From: Kurthia gibsonii
GTDB lineage: Bacteria > Bacillota > Bacilli > Bacillales_A > Planococcaceae
Direction of reading: 5' to 3'
DNA: 64,000 bases
Assembly: GCF_006539985.1 (NCBI RefSeq)
Contig: NZ_BJOB01000007.1
Coordinates: 31,729 to 95,728, forward strand
Positions 37,831-46,587 of the stretch are shown one piece after another. Each line of letters opens with the position of its first letter. The first letter of the stretch is position 1. The position numbers were made by a program, and so were the translations under genes. The notes beneath the pieces were generated by a model, which saw nothing but the letters and a program-made list of their open reading frames with translations, had not been told where the DNA came from and did no database searches.

Positions 37831-37869
37831 AAAGGGGAGGGATTGCTTTAAGCAGTTCCTTCTTTTTAA
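37831..37869 (+). terminator. Probable terminator after brxB
   Basis: AAGGGGAGGGATTGC pairs, with several G-U pairs, to GCAGTTCCTTCTTT, followed by T. Confidence 0.5.
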
Positions 37870-37941
37870 TTATGTAAGAATTTTGTAAAAAAAGTTTTCT
37901 AAACCAAATCTGTGGTAACCTATTATGTGAGGAGGCCATGT

Positions 37942-38955
37942 ATGAAACTTAAAAAAATCAAGCGCTTTTCAATTGGCTATCGTACATTAAAAACAGCTGT
38001 CGGGATTGCGGTAGCAATTGGTATTGCATCATTTCTCAATCTCGAATACTATACATCCGCAGGGATTTTAACCATCCTGTCCATTCAGACGACAAAAAGA
38101 AAGTCTGTTCATGCGATTTATACGCGCATAGCCGCAGGATTATTATCCTTGTTACTTTCCTATATTTTATTTTCAATTGGCGGATATAATGTCATTACGT
38201 TGGGGGTTTTAATTCTCTTATTTTTACCACTCCTCGTCATGTTCCATATTACATCGGCCTTCGTATCGAGTGTCGTCATCGTTCTACAAATCTTTAATTC
38301 AGGGGAATTTACATTACCTCTCTTATATAATGAATTATTATTGATGCTTGTTGGATTTGGTGTAGGATTTTTAATCAACTTTTATATGCCAGATATTAGT
38401 AAGGGGTTAAATAAATATCGTATTGCGATTGAAGAAGCATACAGTGCTATTTTTCATGAAATTGAAAAATATTTACGTACAGGTGATACGTCTTGGGACG
38501 GTAAAGAACTACTAATTGCTGAAAAAAGTGTAGCGAAAGGGAAGTCACTTGCCTACATGGACGTCGAAAATCACTTAGCACGTAAAGAAGATGTATATTA
38601 TCGTTACTTTGATATTCGTGAAAAGCAGCTTGAAATTATCGAGCGCGTCCTACCTAAAATCACAAGTCTACCTGCATCTGTTGCACATTCAAAGATTGTG
38701 GCTGATTTTGTAGGAGAACTATCTGAGAACGTACATTCAGGTAATACTGTAACAGAGAGCAGAAGGAAGTTACAATGTGTACGAGAACGTTTTGAAGAAA
38801 TGCCAATGCCTAAAAATCATGAAGAATTTTTAGCCATGTCTGCGCTTTATGTCTTTATAGAAGAAATGGATGAATATTTAGCCATCAAACAAAACTTTGA
38901 AGGACTTAACGTGAAAAAAGGTAAGTTGAAATCTAAAAAAAGTGTATCGATTTAA
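37942..38955 (+). CDS. Aromatic acid exporter family (ArAE/FUSC-like) membrane protein
   Basis: The 337-residue protein has a basic N terminus (KLKKIKRF), then six hydrophobic segments from about 15 to 150 including TLKTAVGIAVAIGIASFL and the ILSIQTTKRKS turn typical of ArAE proteins. A soluble helical C-terminal half follows (160-337). It resembles YqjA-type proteins of Bacillus, which occupy this place near the mce-pccB genes. The frame opens earlier, but GAGGAGG at 37929-37935 fits the ATG at 37942. The exported substrate is unknown. Confidence 0.82.
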   Translation: MKLKKIKRFSIGYRTLKTAVGIAVAIGIASFLNLEYYTSAGILTILSIQTTKRKSVHAIYTRIAAGLLSLLLSYILFSIGGYNVITLGVLILLFLPLLVMFHITSAFVSSVVIVLQIFNSGEFTLPLLYNELLLMLVGFGVGFLINFYMPDISKGLNKYRIAIEEAYSAIFHEIEKYLRTGDTSWDGKELLIAEKSVAKGKSLAYMDVENHLARKEDVYYRYFDIREKQLEIIERVLPKITSLPASVAHSKIVADFVGELSENVHSGNTVTESRRKLQCVRERFEEMPMPKNHEEFLAMSALYVFIEEMDEYLAIKQNFEGLNVKKGKLKSKKSVSI

Positions 38956-39002
38956 AAATTAATACACTTTTAATTTCTATAATAAAGAGATGAACATAAA
39001 AT

Positions 39003-39036
39003 AACCCGTAGCTATTGTTTTAGCTACGGGTTTATT
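39003..39036. terminator. Bidirectional terminator
   Basis: AACCCGTAGCT pairs perfectly with AGCTACGGGTT, with T residues after it, between convergent genes. Confidence 0.9.
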
Positions 39037-39058
39037 ATGCTTCATTGAAAAATTTACT

Positions 39059-39377
39059 TTAACGCAACTGCGTATAGCGCGATTGTTTTGCACGTGGTGG
39101 TTCACGCAAAGGCATTAAAGCTTTTTGTATAGGAATCCATCCATATACAGATAATTGATGTAAGTATTGTGGAATTTGCGGCATGTATAGACACCATAAT
39201 TCGTTCCAATACATTGGATGTTTTTTTCGAATAGGCTTGCTACCGCGCAGATTCAATTGCAAAACTTGAAGTTTGTGCAAGCTGTAATTGTGGCGGTGTT
39301 TTATGCTCAGTGAAAAAACTTGCATAATAGGCGTCCGTAATCGTTACAACATAACTCATCATCAATAATAGTTTCAT
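39059..39377 (-). pseudogene. Frameshifted small gene, family unknown
   Basis: Two minus-strand frames join into one plausible protein of about 105 residues. The first runs from an ATG at 39377 (MKLLLMMSYVVTITDAYYA...) to a TAG at 39240-39242. The second frame continues with basic and aromatic residues (RKKHPMYWNELW, YGWIPIQKALMPLREPPRA) to the stop at 39059. A single-base indel near 39240-39260 would fuse them. AAGGAGA lies upstream but 22 bases from the ATG. I do not recognise the family. The alternative is a short 39-residue gene plus noise. Confidence 0.4.
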
Positions 39378-39455
39378 TCAATTCATTAAGTAATCATTTC
39401 TCCTTCAAATTACGATATGAATATAGTACGTTCGAGTGGGGAAAAGGTTTCAATA

Positions 39456-39554
39456 TTACGATAATATAATAGATAAACCAAACATAACCGTTGAAATTAA
39501 CATAATTCCAATCATAGTCATGACAACAGCTTTTTGAAATTTCTTATTGCTCAC
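39456..39554 (-). CDS. prli42: Stressosome-associated miniprotein Prli42
   Basis: This is a 32-residue peptide starting at GTG 39554 behind AAGGAGAG. It begins MSNKKFQKAVVM, continues as a single hydrophobic helix and ends MFGLSIILS. This basic start, one helix and short length are the Prli42 pattern: a membrane peptide reported in Listeria to tether the stressosome and help activate sigma-B. The location in the yqjA-mce interval fits Bacillales. I am confident from pattern, not from a search. Confidence 0.75.
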   Translation of the reverse strand: MSNKKFQKAVVMTMIGIMLISTVMFGLSIILS

Positions 39555-39953
39555 GTTGATTCTCTCCTTGTTTGCATCGTTACTTCATTTTAACAAATCC
39601 CCTGTATTCGAGCAAAGGGAAAATCATAAAAGAGCGAATTTTCTTTTCGAAACTACTATATAACACAGATGGTTTGATGAAAAAATAAAACACAACCATT
39701 TGAATGTTTTGAAAACTCGCTGAACAATAAATCACTGTTTTTATTCCGTAAAAATCGAAATTTTGAACGTTTTTACGTTTATTTTCTCGTAAAAACGTAT
39801 TTCCTTGATTTTTTGTTTCCTTCATTTACTATTAGAATAGGCTGATTGTTCAGAAAAGTAATCGCTATCATTGGAAAAAATTATTATATAGGTAGAGTTT
39901 TACGAAAAAATCAGTTACAATTGTGTTATACAACAAAAAGGAGTTGGGGACTC
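39555..39953 (+). other. Gap upstream of mce with repeated CGTAAAAA motif
   Basis: About 400 A/T-rich bases. At 39767-39798 ACGTTTTTACG and CGTAAAAACGT form a perfect 11-bp inverted repeat with a 10-base centre. A third copy, CGTAAAAATCG, lies at 39747-39757. No T run follows on the plus strand, so a terminator is unlikely; an operator is possible. A possible long reading frame on the minus strand lacks a ribosome binding site and is not annotated. No convincing promoter for mce was found. Confidence 0.4.
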
Positions 39954-40352
39954 GTGGAAAATGTTGATCACATTGGCATCGCTGTCAATAATCTCGATGA
40001 ACGTATTACATATTATACAGATGTACTCGGTATGAAACTTCTAAATGTCGAAGAAGTTGCTTCAGAACAAGTACGTGTAGCATTCATTGATGCAGGTAAT
40101 ACACATATCGAATTATTAGAACCACTTAGTGAAGAAAGTGCCATTCACAAGCACTTGGAAAAGCGCGGTGAAGGAATTCACCATATCGCATTACAAGTCG
40201 TTGGAATTGAAACGGAGATGGAACGTATGAAAAATGAAGGAGCCCGTCTATTGTCTGAGCAACCAAAAATTGGTGCTGGCGGTGCAAAAGTTGCCTTCAT
40301 TCATCCGAAATCATCTTTTGGTGTACTTTACGAGCTAGTTGATCGAAGCTAA
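39954..40352 (+). CDS. mce: Methylmalonyl-CoA epimerase
   Basis: The 132-residue glyoxalase/VOC-fold enzyme interconverts (S)- and (R)-methylmalonyl-CoA (EC 5.1.99.1). It has the family start NVDHIGIAVNNLDERI, the metal-binding His in VDHIGIAV, HIELLEPL, EGIHHIALQV and the final FGVLYELVDR Glu ligand. The frame opens much earlier at 39846, but AAGGAG (39938-39943) and family length fix the start at GTG 39954. It is followed after 21 bases by the carboxylase beta gene. Confidence 0.93.
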   Translation: MENVDHIGIAVNNLDERITYYTDVLGMKLLNVEEVASEQVRVAFIDAGNTHIELLEPLSEESAIHKHLEKRGEGIHHIALQVVGIETEMERMKNEGARLLSEQPKIGAGGAKVAFIHPKSSFGVLYELVDRS

Positions 40353-40373
40353 TACAAAGGGGAATCGTAAACA

Positions 40374-41921
40374 ATGGATATGTATGATAAAATAAACGAA
40401 TTATTTGACAAAAAGCGTGAAATCGAATTGGGCGGTGGTGACGCTCGTATCGAAAAACAACATGAAAAAGGTAAATTAACAGCGCGTGAACGTATTGATT
40501 TATTATTAGACGAAGGTACATTCGTTGAAGTAAATCCATTCGTAAAACACCGTACTGTTGACTTTGGTATGGCTGGAAAAGAAGGTCCAGGAGATGGTGT
40601 TGTAACAGGTTACGGTAAAGTAAATGGTCGTCCTGTGTACCTATTCTCACAAGACTTCACAGTATTCGGCGGTGCATTAGGTGAAATGCATGCGATGAAG
40701 ATTGCCAATGTAATGGATTTAGCAGCAAAAACAGGTGCACCATTCATCGGTATCAATGATTCAGGTGGCGCACGTATTCAAGAGGGTGTACTTTCATTAG
40801 ATGGTTATGGTGAAATCTTCTATCGTAACTCAATTTATTCGGGTGTCATTCCACAAATCTCTGTAATTATGGGACCTTGTGCGGGCGGTGCAGTTTACTC
40901 ACCAGCTATTACAGACTTTATCTTAATGGTTGAAAAAACATCTCAAATGTTCATTACAGGACCAAAAGTAATTGAAACAGTAACAGGTGAAAAAATTTCT
41001 TCAGAAGGTCTTGGCGGTGCAAAAGTACATAACGCAATCGCAGGGAACGCCCATTTCCGTGCACCAAGTGAAGAAGAAGCAATTGAGCAAATCAAACAAT
41101 TATTAAGCTACTTACCACAAAATAATACAGAAAAAGCACCGATGGTTGAATTTAACGAAGAAGATGAGTACCGTTCAGAATTATTAGACATCGTGCCAAT
41201 CGACCAAACAAAATCATATGATGTACGTAAAGTAGTTGAGCAAGTTGCGGACCCTGGTACATTCATGGAAGTTCAAAAAGACTTCGCTAAAAATATCGTT
41301 GTTGGTTTTGCGCGTATTAAAGGCGAATCAGTTGGTTTTGTATGTAACCAACCAAAAGTACTTGCAGGTGGCTTAGATATCGATTCATCAGATAAACTAG
41401 CACGTTTTGTACGTACTTGTGATGCATTTAATGTTCCAGTTATTACATTTGAAGATGTAACAGGCTTCTTCCCAGGCGTTAAACAAGAGCATGGTGGAAT
41501 CATTCGTCATGGTGCAAAAATCTTATTTGCTTATTCAGAAGCAACTGTACCGAAAATTACAGTTATTCTACGTAAAGCATACGGCGGTGCATATGTAGCG
41601 CTAAACTCAAAGTCAATTGGAGCAGATATGGTATACGCTTGGCCAAATGCTGAAATCGCAGTAATGGGTGCAGCTGGTGCAGCGAATATTATTCATGCAG
41701 GCGAGATTGCAAAATCAGATGACCCTGAAGCAACACGCACACAAAAAATCGAAGAATACAAAGAAAAATTCGCAAATCCATATGTAGCAGCTTCTCATGG
41801 CTTAGTTGATGACATCATCGATCCACGTGAAACACGTCTAAAGCTAATCCAATCATTAGAAATGTTACGTAATAAACAAGAAGATCGTCCGAAGAAAAAA
41901 CATGGTAACATTCCATTATAA
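40374..41921 (+). CDS. Propionyl-CoA carboxylase-type carboxyltransferase beta subunit
   Basis: The 515-residue crotonase-fold carboxyltransferase is of the PccB/MmdA/YqjD group. Hallmarks: GKLTARERIDLLLDEGTFVE, a first oxyanion region GGALGEMHAMKI with NDSGGARIQEG, IMGPCAGGAVYSPA, and in the second half GFFPGVKQEHGGIIRHGAK and KAYGGAYVALNSK. It would form methylmalonyl-CoA from propionyl-CoA with a biotin carrier. No dedicated carrier or alpha subunit is adjacent; accB/accC are 28 kb away. A decarboxylase role cannot be excluded. mce lies 21 bases upstream. Confidence 0.9.
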   Translation: MDMYDKINELFDKKREIELGGGDARIEKQHEKGKLTARERIDLLLDEGTFVEVNPFVKHRTVDFGMAGKEGPGDGVVTGYGKVNGRPVYLFSQDFTVFGGALGEMHAMKIANVMDLAAKTGAPFIGINDSGGARIQEGVLSLDGYGEIFYRNSIYSGVIPQISVIMGPCAGGAVYSPAITDFILMVEKTSQMFITGPKVIETVTGEKISSEGLGGAKVHNAIAGNAHFRAPSEEEAIEQIKQLLSYLPQNNTEKAPMVEFNEEDEYRSELLDIVPIDQTKSYDVRKVVEQVADPGTFMEVQKDFAKNIVVGFARIKGESVGFVCNQPKVLAGGLDIDSSDKLARFVRTCDAFNVPVITFEDVTGFFPGVKQEHGGIIRHGAKILFAYSEATVPKITVILRKAYGGAYVALNSKSIGADMVYAWPNAEIAVMGAAGAANIIHAGEIAKSDDPEATRTQKIEEYKEKFANPYVAASHGLVDDIIDPRETRLKLIQSLEMLRNKQEDRPKKKHGNIPL

Positions 41922-41940
41922 TATTCCTTTAACAATGTAG

Positions 41941-41982
41941 AAGTGTGTCACGTCTTATAAAGAGACGTGACGCGCTTTTTTT
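41941..41982 (+). terminator. Terminator after carboxylase beta gene
   Basis: AGTGTGTCACGTCT pairs with AGACGTGACGCGCT, then a T run. Confidence 0.9.
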
Positions 41983-42065
41983 ATTGCTTTGAACGAGTTT
42001 TACACGAAAAATTGAATCATTTGTAGTAATATGAAATAAAATAAAGATTTTAGGAGGTTCGATGT

Positions 42066-43328
42066 ATGCTGATTATTGAACAGCTTCAGAAAAAACAACC
42101 GTATTATTGGGAAAATCCGCATCGCTTACGATGGGAAGAAGCAGAAAAGCAGTTATCGATTCAGCCGACATTAATTGATGATGCGGAAGCACGTCTACAG
42201 CGTTTTGCACCATACTTCATGGCGATCGAACCAACAATGAAGGAAGCGAATGGATTAATAGAATCGCCTATTCAACAGGCGACTCTATTACAAAAAAGAT
42301 ACGTGCATGAAAATGAGCAGTTATGGTTAAAGCGAGACGATATTTTACCAATAGCAGGTTCAATTAAAGCACGAGGTGGTATTCATGAAGTATTAACCAT
42401 TGCAGAACAGTTAGCAACTTCAACTGGACTCATTGAGCCAACAAAAAACTATGCTCAGTTTAGAGAACCAGCATTTCATGCGCTATTTTCAAAATATACA
42501 ATTGTCGTTGGTTCAACAGGGAATCTAGGATTAAGTATCGGGATTATGAGTGCTAAATTAGGATTTCGTGTTGTCGTGCATATGTCGCATGATGCGAAAC
42601 AATGGAAAAAAGATTTATTACGTGAAAAAGGTGTCACAGTTGTAGAGCATACGGGTGACTACAGTAAAGCAGTAGAGCAAGGACGAAAAGAGGCAGAAGC
42701 AGATTCATTCGCCTACTTTATCGATGATGAAAATTCACAAGCTTTATTTAGTGGTTATGCGGTTGCCGCACGTCGTTTAAAAAAGCAGCTAGAAGAAGCA
42801 AACATTCATATATCAATTGAAAATCCACTGGCTGTTTACTTGCCTTGTGGTGTTGGTGGCGGTCCTGGCGGTGTTGCATATGGTCTAAAAACAATTTTTG
42901 GTGATGCTGTACATTGTTATTTTGTAGAACCTGTCGAATCTCCTTGTATGCTACTTGGTATGGCGACTGAAAAGCATCATGATATTTCGGTACAAGATAT
43001 CGGTTTATCGAATCAAACAGCAGCCGATGGTTTAGCAGTAGGTCGTGCTTCTAAGTTTGTAGGGCAGTTGATGATGCCGATTTTACATGGCGTTGTCACA
43101 GTGACAGACAATCAACTATATCGTATGGTATATGAGTTAAAAGAGACAGAAGGATTACAAATTGAACCGTCAGCAGCAGCAGGACTTGTTGCGATGGGTG
43201 TGATTCAATCACCAGCAGCCTATCATGTAGCGTGGTTAACGGGCGGTGGTATGGTGCCGCAATCTGAATGGCAGAAGTTTTACGAGAACGGAGAGAATAT
43301 GGATGTTCAAACGCAGAAAGAGAAGTAA
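42066..43328 (+). CDS. dsdA: D-serine ammonia-lyase
   Basis: This 420-residue fold-type II PLP enzyme deaminates D-serine to pyruvate (EC 4.3.1.18). The PLP lysine lies in GSIKARGG (K101), the phosphate-binding loop is GSTGNLGLSIG, and LPCGVGGGPGG is typical of DsdA. The start is ATG 42066 with AGGAGG 8 bases upstream. The next gene starts inside its 3' end, overlapping by 26 bases. The orthologue (yqjR) is found in the same area of Bacillus genomes. Confidence 0.93.
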   Translation: MLIIEQLQKKQPYYWENPHRLRWEEAEKQLSIQPTLIDDAEARLQRFAPYFMAIEPTMKEANGLIESPIQQATLLQKRYVHENEQLWLKRDDILPIAGSIKARGGIHEVLTIAEQLATSTGLIEPTKNYAQFREPAFHALFSKYTIVVGSTGNLGLSIGIMSAKLGFRVVVHMSHDAKQWKKDLLREKGVTVVEHTGDYSKAVEQGRKEAEADSFAYFIDDENSQALFSGYAVAARRLKKQLEEANIHISIENPLAVYLPCGVGGGPGGVAYGLKTIFGDAVHCYFVEPVESPCMLLGMATEKHHDISVQDIGLSNQTAADGLAVGRASKFVGQLMMPILHGVVTVTDNQLYRMVYELKETEGLQIEPSAAAGLVAMGVIQSPAAYHVAWLTGGGMVPQSEWQKFYENGENMDVQTQKEK

Positions 43329-44463
43329 TACTGAAGTAATGGAACCTGTCGAAGAAGTCGAGGAACACGCTCTAGAGAGAGAAGCAGAAGAACCGTTAGA
43401 AGATATGCAGCGTGCAATTCATGTAGACCGCGAGTATATCGATATTCAAAAAGAGAGTTTGGCAGTTGATGTCATTGAGATGCTCCACTTCTTTAATGAA
43501 TTACCTTCTACATTACCTAAAGCATTACTACAAAAAAATGAAGAAGCGATTGATTACTTTAGAACATTAACGGGTGTTTATGTAGGAACACCTTATGATT
43601 TTTATCAGACAATTGTTCTATTCTATTATAAAAATTGGCATAATACAGCCTATCCTTTTAAAGGGAGTCAGTTAGAGTTTGCCTTTTCCAAAGTAGCACA
43701 TGTCATTTTGGAAAATTTACAACAAGATGCGCACCAATCATATGGGCAAGTGTTTGACATAATCGAAGGAAATCCGAAAGCGTTCTATTTACATGAAGAT
43801 CAAATTGAACGAACAGCCAATCGTTTTATTCGCCGTATGATAACACAGGTTCCTGAATTAGAAGTAACGGCTTTTTACACACCGATTGAAGGAGAATTTG
43901 TTACATTAGCCAATGAGATTTATCGGGATCTTCGCGAAGTAATTTATACGATGGAACATCAGGACTTTTATGACTATGATACGATGTATCGCTGGTTCGC
44001 TTATAATGATACTTTATTTGAAACACCTGATTTATTAGAGGTGCGTGCATTTTATTATTATCCTATCAAGCATGTAGAAATTATACGTGTACTTCAATTA
44101 ATTCGTTTTGATTATTTACAACAACTCTGGTTACAAGTACTTCATTATGAATTATCAACGCAAATTCAATCCATTAAGACAGTTCGCATGTTGGAATACT
44201 ATTTAGGTGCAGCCAATGATGCGATGTATTCGCAAAATGAATCGCTTTATTTTACAAATCAACGTTTTTTAAATTTGTTTTTTGATCATTATTATTTTGA
44301 AAAAGGAATGTTAGAAGATGAGGATAGCCCTAAAGTGAGGCACTGTTTAAAGCAGTTATTAGAACATGTAAATAAAGCAAAAGTAAATGAAGCATTCACG
44401 GGTGAGTTAGATATTCTCATCAAAAAAGCTTATTACGATCATCAATTACTAGCTGGTGATTAG
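43303..44463 (+). CDS. Hypothetical protein, Tyr/Phe-rich, acidic N terminus
   Basis: The 386-residue product was not recognised. The first 12 residues are strongly basic (FKRRKRS), the next 35 strongly acidic, and the rest is soluble, helical-looking and unusually rich in Tyr and Phe (DFYDYDTMYRWF, YFTNQRFLNLFFDHYYFE). There is no signal peptide or membrane segment. The open frame starts at 43246, but GGAGAG at 43290-43295 fits the ATG at 43303, giving a 26-base overlap with dsdA. Cotranscription with dsdA is likely; function unknown. Confidence 0.65.
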   Translation: MFKRRKRSNTEVMEPVEEVEEHALEREAEEPLEDMQRAIHVDREYIDIQKESLAVDVIEMLHFFNELPSTLPKALLQKNEEAIDYFRTLTGVYVGTPYDFYQTIVLFYYKNWHNTAYPFKGSQLEFAFSKVAHVILENLQQDAHQSYGQVFDIIEGNPKAFYLHEDQIERTANRFIRRMITQVPELEVTAFYTPIEGEFVTLANEIYRDLREVIYTMEHQDFYDYDTMYRWFAYNDTLFETPDLLEVRAFYYYPIKHVEIIRVLQLIRFDYLQQLWLQVLHYELSTQIQSIKTVRMLEYYLGAANDAMYSQNESLYFTNQRFLNLFFDHYYFEKGMLEDEDSPKVRHCLKQLLEHVNKAKVNEAFTGELDILIKKAYYDHQLLAGD

Positions 44464-44523
44464 AAACGTTTTGTTGATTATGTTAAAATAATAACAGATT
44501 TATATAAAAAGGAGTTTTTTACC

Positions 44524-45648
44524 ATGACAAGTCGTGTAGTAGAAGAATTTTTAGAATTAGTTCAAATTGATTCAGAAACATATCATGAAGAAAAGATTTC
44601 ACCTGTTCTACAAGAAAAATTAAAAGCACTAGGTTTTGATGTATATGTAGATGATGCACATACACGTAACGGACATGCCTCAGGTAACATTATTGCGACG
44701 TTAAAAGGAAATGTAGAAGCGGACACAATTTACTTTACAACACATATGGATACCGTTGTACCAGGTGTTGGTATTAAGCCGACAATTAAAGAAGATGGTT
44801 ATATTTATTCAGACGGTACGACCATTCTAGGTGCAGATGACAAAGCTGGAATCGCTGCATTACTTGAAATGGCGAAACGTATTCAAGAAGAAAAAGTGGA
44901 CCATGGTGATATCGAATTCGTTATTACAGCAGGTGAAGAATCGGGTTTAGCAGGTGCAAAAGAATTAGACCCAGCAAAAATTACAGCGAAATATGGTTTT
45001 GCTGTTGATTCAGATGGCAAAGTAGGTGGAATCGTAACAGCAGCGCCGTTCCAAACAAAAGTTGTCGCGACATTAACAGGTAAAACAGCACATGCAGGGG
45101 TAGAACCTGAAAAAGGAATTTCAGCGATTACAATCGCTTCAAAAGCGATTGCAAATATGAAATTAGGTCGCATTGATTCAGAAACAACAGCGAATATTGG
45201 TCGCTTTGAAGGTGGGAAAGCAACGAATATTGTATGCGATGAAGTGCATATTTTAGCAGAATGTCGCTCATTAAATGAAGCGAAATTAGAAGTACAAGAG
45301 CAACATATGAAACAAGCATTTGAACAAGCTGCGAAAGACATGGGGGGTAGTGCAGAAGTGGAAATTACACGCATGTATCCTGGATTCAGCTTCACAGAAG
45401 AAGATTTAGTTGTACAAGTTGCGAAAAAAGCAGTTGAACAAGTAGGTCGTGAACCGAAAATCATGCAATCAGGTGGCGGTAGCGATGCCAATGTCATCGC
45501 AGGATTTGGTATTCCAACAGCTAACTTAGCAGTTGGTTATGAAAATATTCATACGACAAAAGAGCGTATGCCCGTTGAAGAATTAGAAAAATTAGCAGAT
45601 TTACTTGTAGAAGTTGTAAAAGTATCTGCAACTGTTTCATCAAAATAA
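44524..45648 (+). CDS. PepT-like M20 aminopeptidase (YqjE type)
   Basis: The 374-residue dinuclear zinc peptidase has the metal and catalytic motifs TTHMDTVVPG (His, Asp), GADDKAGIAALLE (bridging Asp), TAGEESGLAGAKEL (catalytic Glu, Glu ligand), FAVDSDG (Asp) and a late His in GYENIHTTKERM. A dimerisation lid domain lies between about 180 and 290. It resembles YqjE of Bacillus, a tripeptidase T homologue. The ribosome binding site is AAAAGGAG. Confidence 0.9.
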   Translation: MTSRVVEEFLELVQIDSETYHEEKISPVLQEKLKALGFDVYVDDAHTRNGHASGNIIATLKGNVEADTIYFTTHMDTVVPGVGIKPTIKEDGYIYSDGTTILGADDKAGIAALLEMAKRIQEEKVDHGDIEFVITAGEESGLAGAKELDPAKITAKYGFAVDSDGKVGGIVTAAPFQTKVVATLTGKTAHAGVEPEKGISAITIASKAIANMKLGRIDSETTANIGRFEGGKATNIVCDEVHILAECRSLNEAKLEVQEQHMKQAFEQAAKDMGGSAEVEITRMYPGFSFTEEDLVVQVAKKAVEQVGREPKIMQSGGGSDANVIAGFGIPTANLAVGYENIHTTKERMPVEELEKLADLLVEVVKVSATVSSK

Positions 45649-45966
45649 TTATTTTATATGAAGAGAATGTGATGCATTCTAAAAACAATTCTCAATCTAA
45701 TTATAAGAAGAGTCGAAATGTTGCTGCTTGGCGAGATTTCGGCTTTTTAATATGTAAATATTAAAAAAGCAGTATTTATAAGAAAAATCCGAAAGTACGA
45801 TAGAAATAAGTATTTTTATTTTGTATAAAACAGGGAATATGCCATAAGTATCATTAGTTCTTTAGTTTTAATAATCATTTTGATTTCATGTCCTTTTTAC
45901 TATATAATGAATAGCACCATGTCATACATAGTAAACATCAAGATAGATAATGGAGGTAAATTCAAT
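45649..45966 (+). other. Gap upstream of cheW-like gene
   Basis: About 318 bases. A terminator at 45711-45749 (AGTCGAAAT with ATTTCGGCT, then T residues) ends the peptidase gene. The rest is A/T-rich. A sequence TACGATAG at 45796-45803 recalls a sigma-D -10, but the -35 match and spacing are poor. Confidence 0.5.
45711..45749 (+). terminator. Terminator after M20 peptidase
   Basis: AGTCGAAAT pairs with ATTTCGGCT (one G-U), followed by TTTTTAA. Confidence 0.75.
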
Positions 45967-46449
45967 ATGACAAATTCTAAAGTAGTCGTATTTCGATGCG
46001 GTCAGGAAGAATATGCGGTATCAGTCGATCATGTGATTTCAATTGAAAAAATTGAAATGACAAATCGTATTCCACATTTACCAGACTATGTCGATGGATT
46101 AACGAAAAATCGTGGTGAATTAGTACCGATTTTAGATTTCGAACGTATTTTATATGGTCGTAGCGGTGGTGGCGATTTAAGTCGTTTACTCGTACTGCAT
46201 GTCGATGATTTCACATTTGCATTAAAAGTATTAGAAGCAAAAGAAATTTTAGATATTCCAACAGAACAATTGAATCAAGTAGGGCTTGTGAATTATGCAC
46301 GTACACGTTATTTCACAGCTGTCGCTAACCTAGATGAACGGATGATTACACTCGTATCACCATCTGTATTAGTGGATTCATTAGAAGGCATTAAAGAAAT
46401 TAAACAATATATGGTTGATTTAAAAAATAAAGAAGCAGAAGCTGAATAA
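45967..46449 (+). CDS. cheW: CheW-domain chemotaxis coupling protein
   Basis: The 160-residue product is a single CheW domain (VVVFRCGQEEYAVSVDHVISIEKIE, then IPHLPDYVDGLTKNRGELVPILDF), without a receiver domain, so it is CheW-like and not CheV. CheW proteins couple chemoreceptors to the CheA kinase. The frame opens at 45880, but GGAGGTAA lies 7 bases before the ATG at 45967. It is monocistronic between terminators. It implies a motile, chemotactic organism. Confidence 0.85.
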   Translation: MTNSKVVVFRCGQEEYAVSVDHVISIEKIEMTNRIPHLPDYVDGLTKNRGELVPILDFERILYGRSGGGDLSRLLVLHVDDFTFALKVLEAKEILDIPTEQLNQVGLVNYARTRYFTAVANLDERMITLVSPSVLVDSLEGIKEIKQYMVDLKNKEAEAE

Positions 46450-46458
46450 ATAAAAGTG

Positions 46459-46507
46459 GGTTTGAACATGCGTAGGAAATTGCGCTATGTTCAAACCTTA
46501 TTTTTTT
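46459..46507 (+). terminator. Terminator after cheW
   Basis: GGTTTGAACATGCG pairs with GCGCTATGTTCAAACC (small bulge), followed by a T run. Confidence 0.9.
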
Positions 46508-46587
46508 AGATTGTTTAAGTAACATAGATGGTATGCAAGTTCTAAACATATTATAATAAGAACATATGATTGGGAAGAGGTGAGGAA

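Noticed and set aside
39580..39825. 81-residue minus-strand reading frame upstream of mce
   Set aside because: There is no ribosome binding site, the composition looks random, and the frame runs across the CGTAAAAA dyad region.
44883..45497. 204-residue minus-strand frame inside the M20 peptidase gene
   Set aside because: It is a shadow of a clear metallopeptidase gene on the other strand, has cysteine-rich low-complexity translation and no ribosome binding site.
45779..45803. Possible sigma-D (flagellar) promoter before cheW
   Set aside because: TACGATAG resembles the -10 but the -35 is only TAAG and the spacing is about 13 instead of 15.
46557..46575. Possible LexA/DinR box before dinB
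   Set aside because: AGAACATATGATTG has one good half (GAAC) but the second half does not match GTTC.
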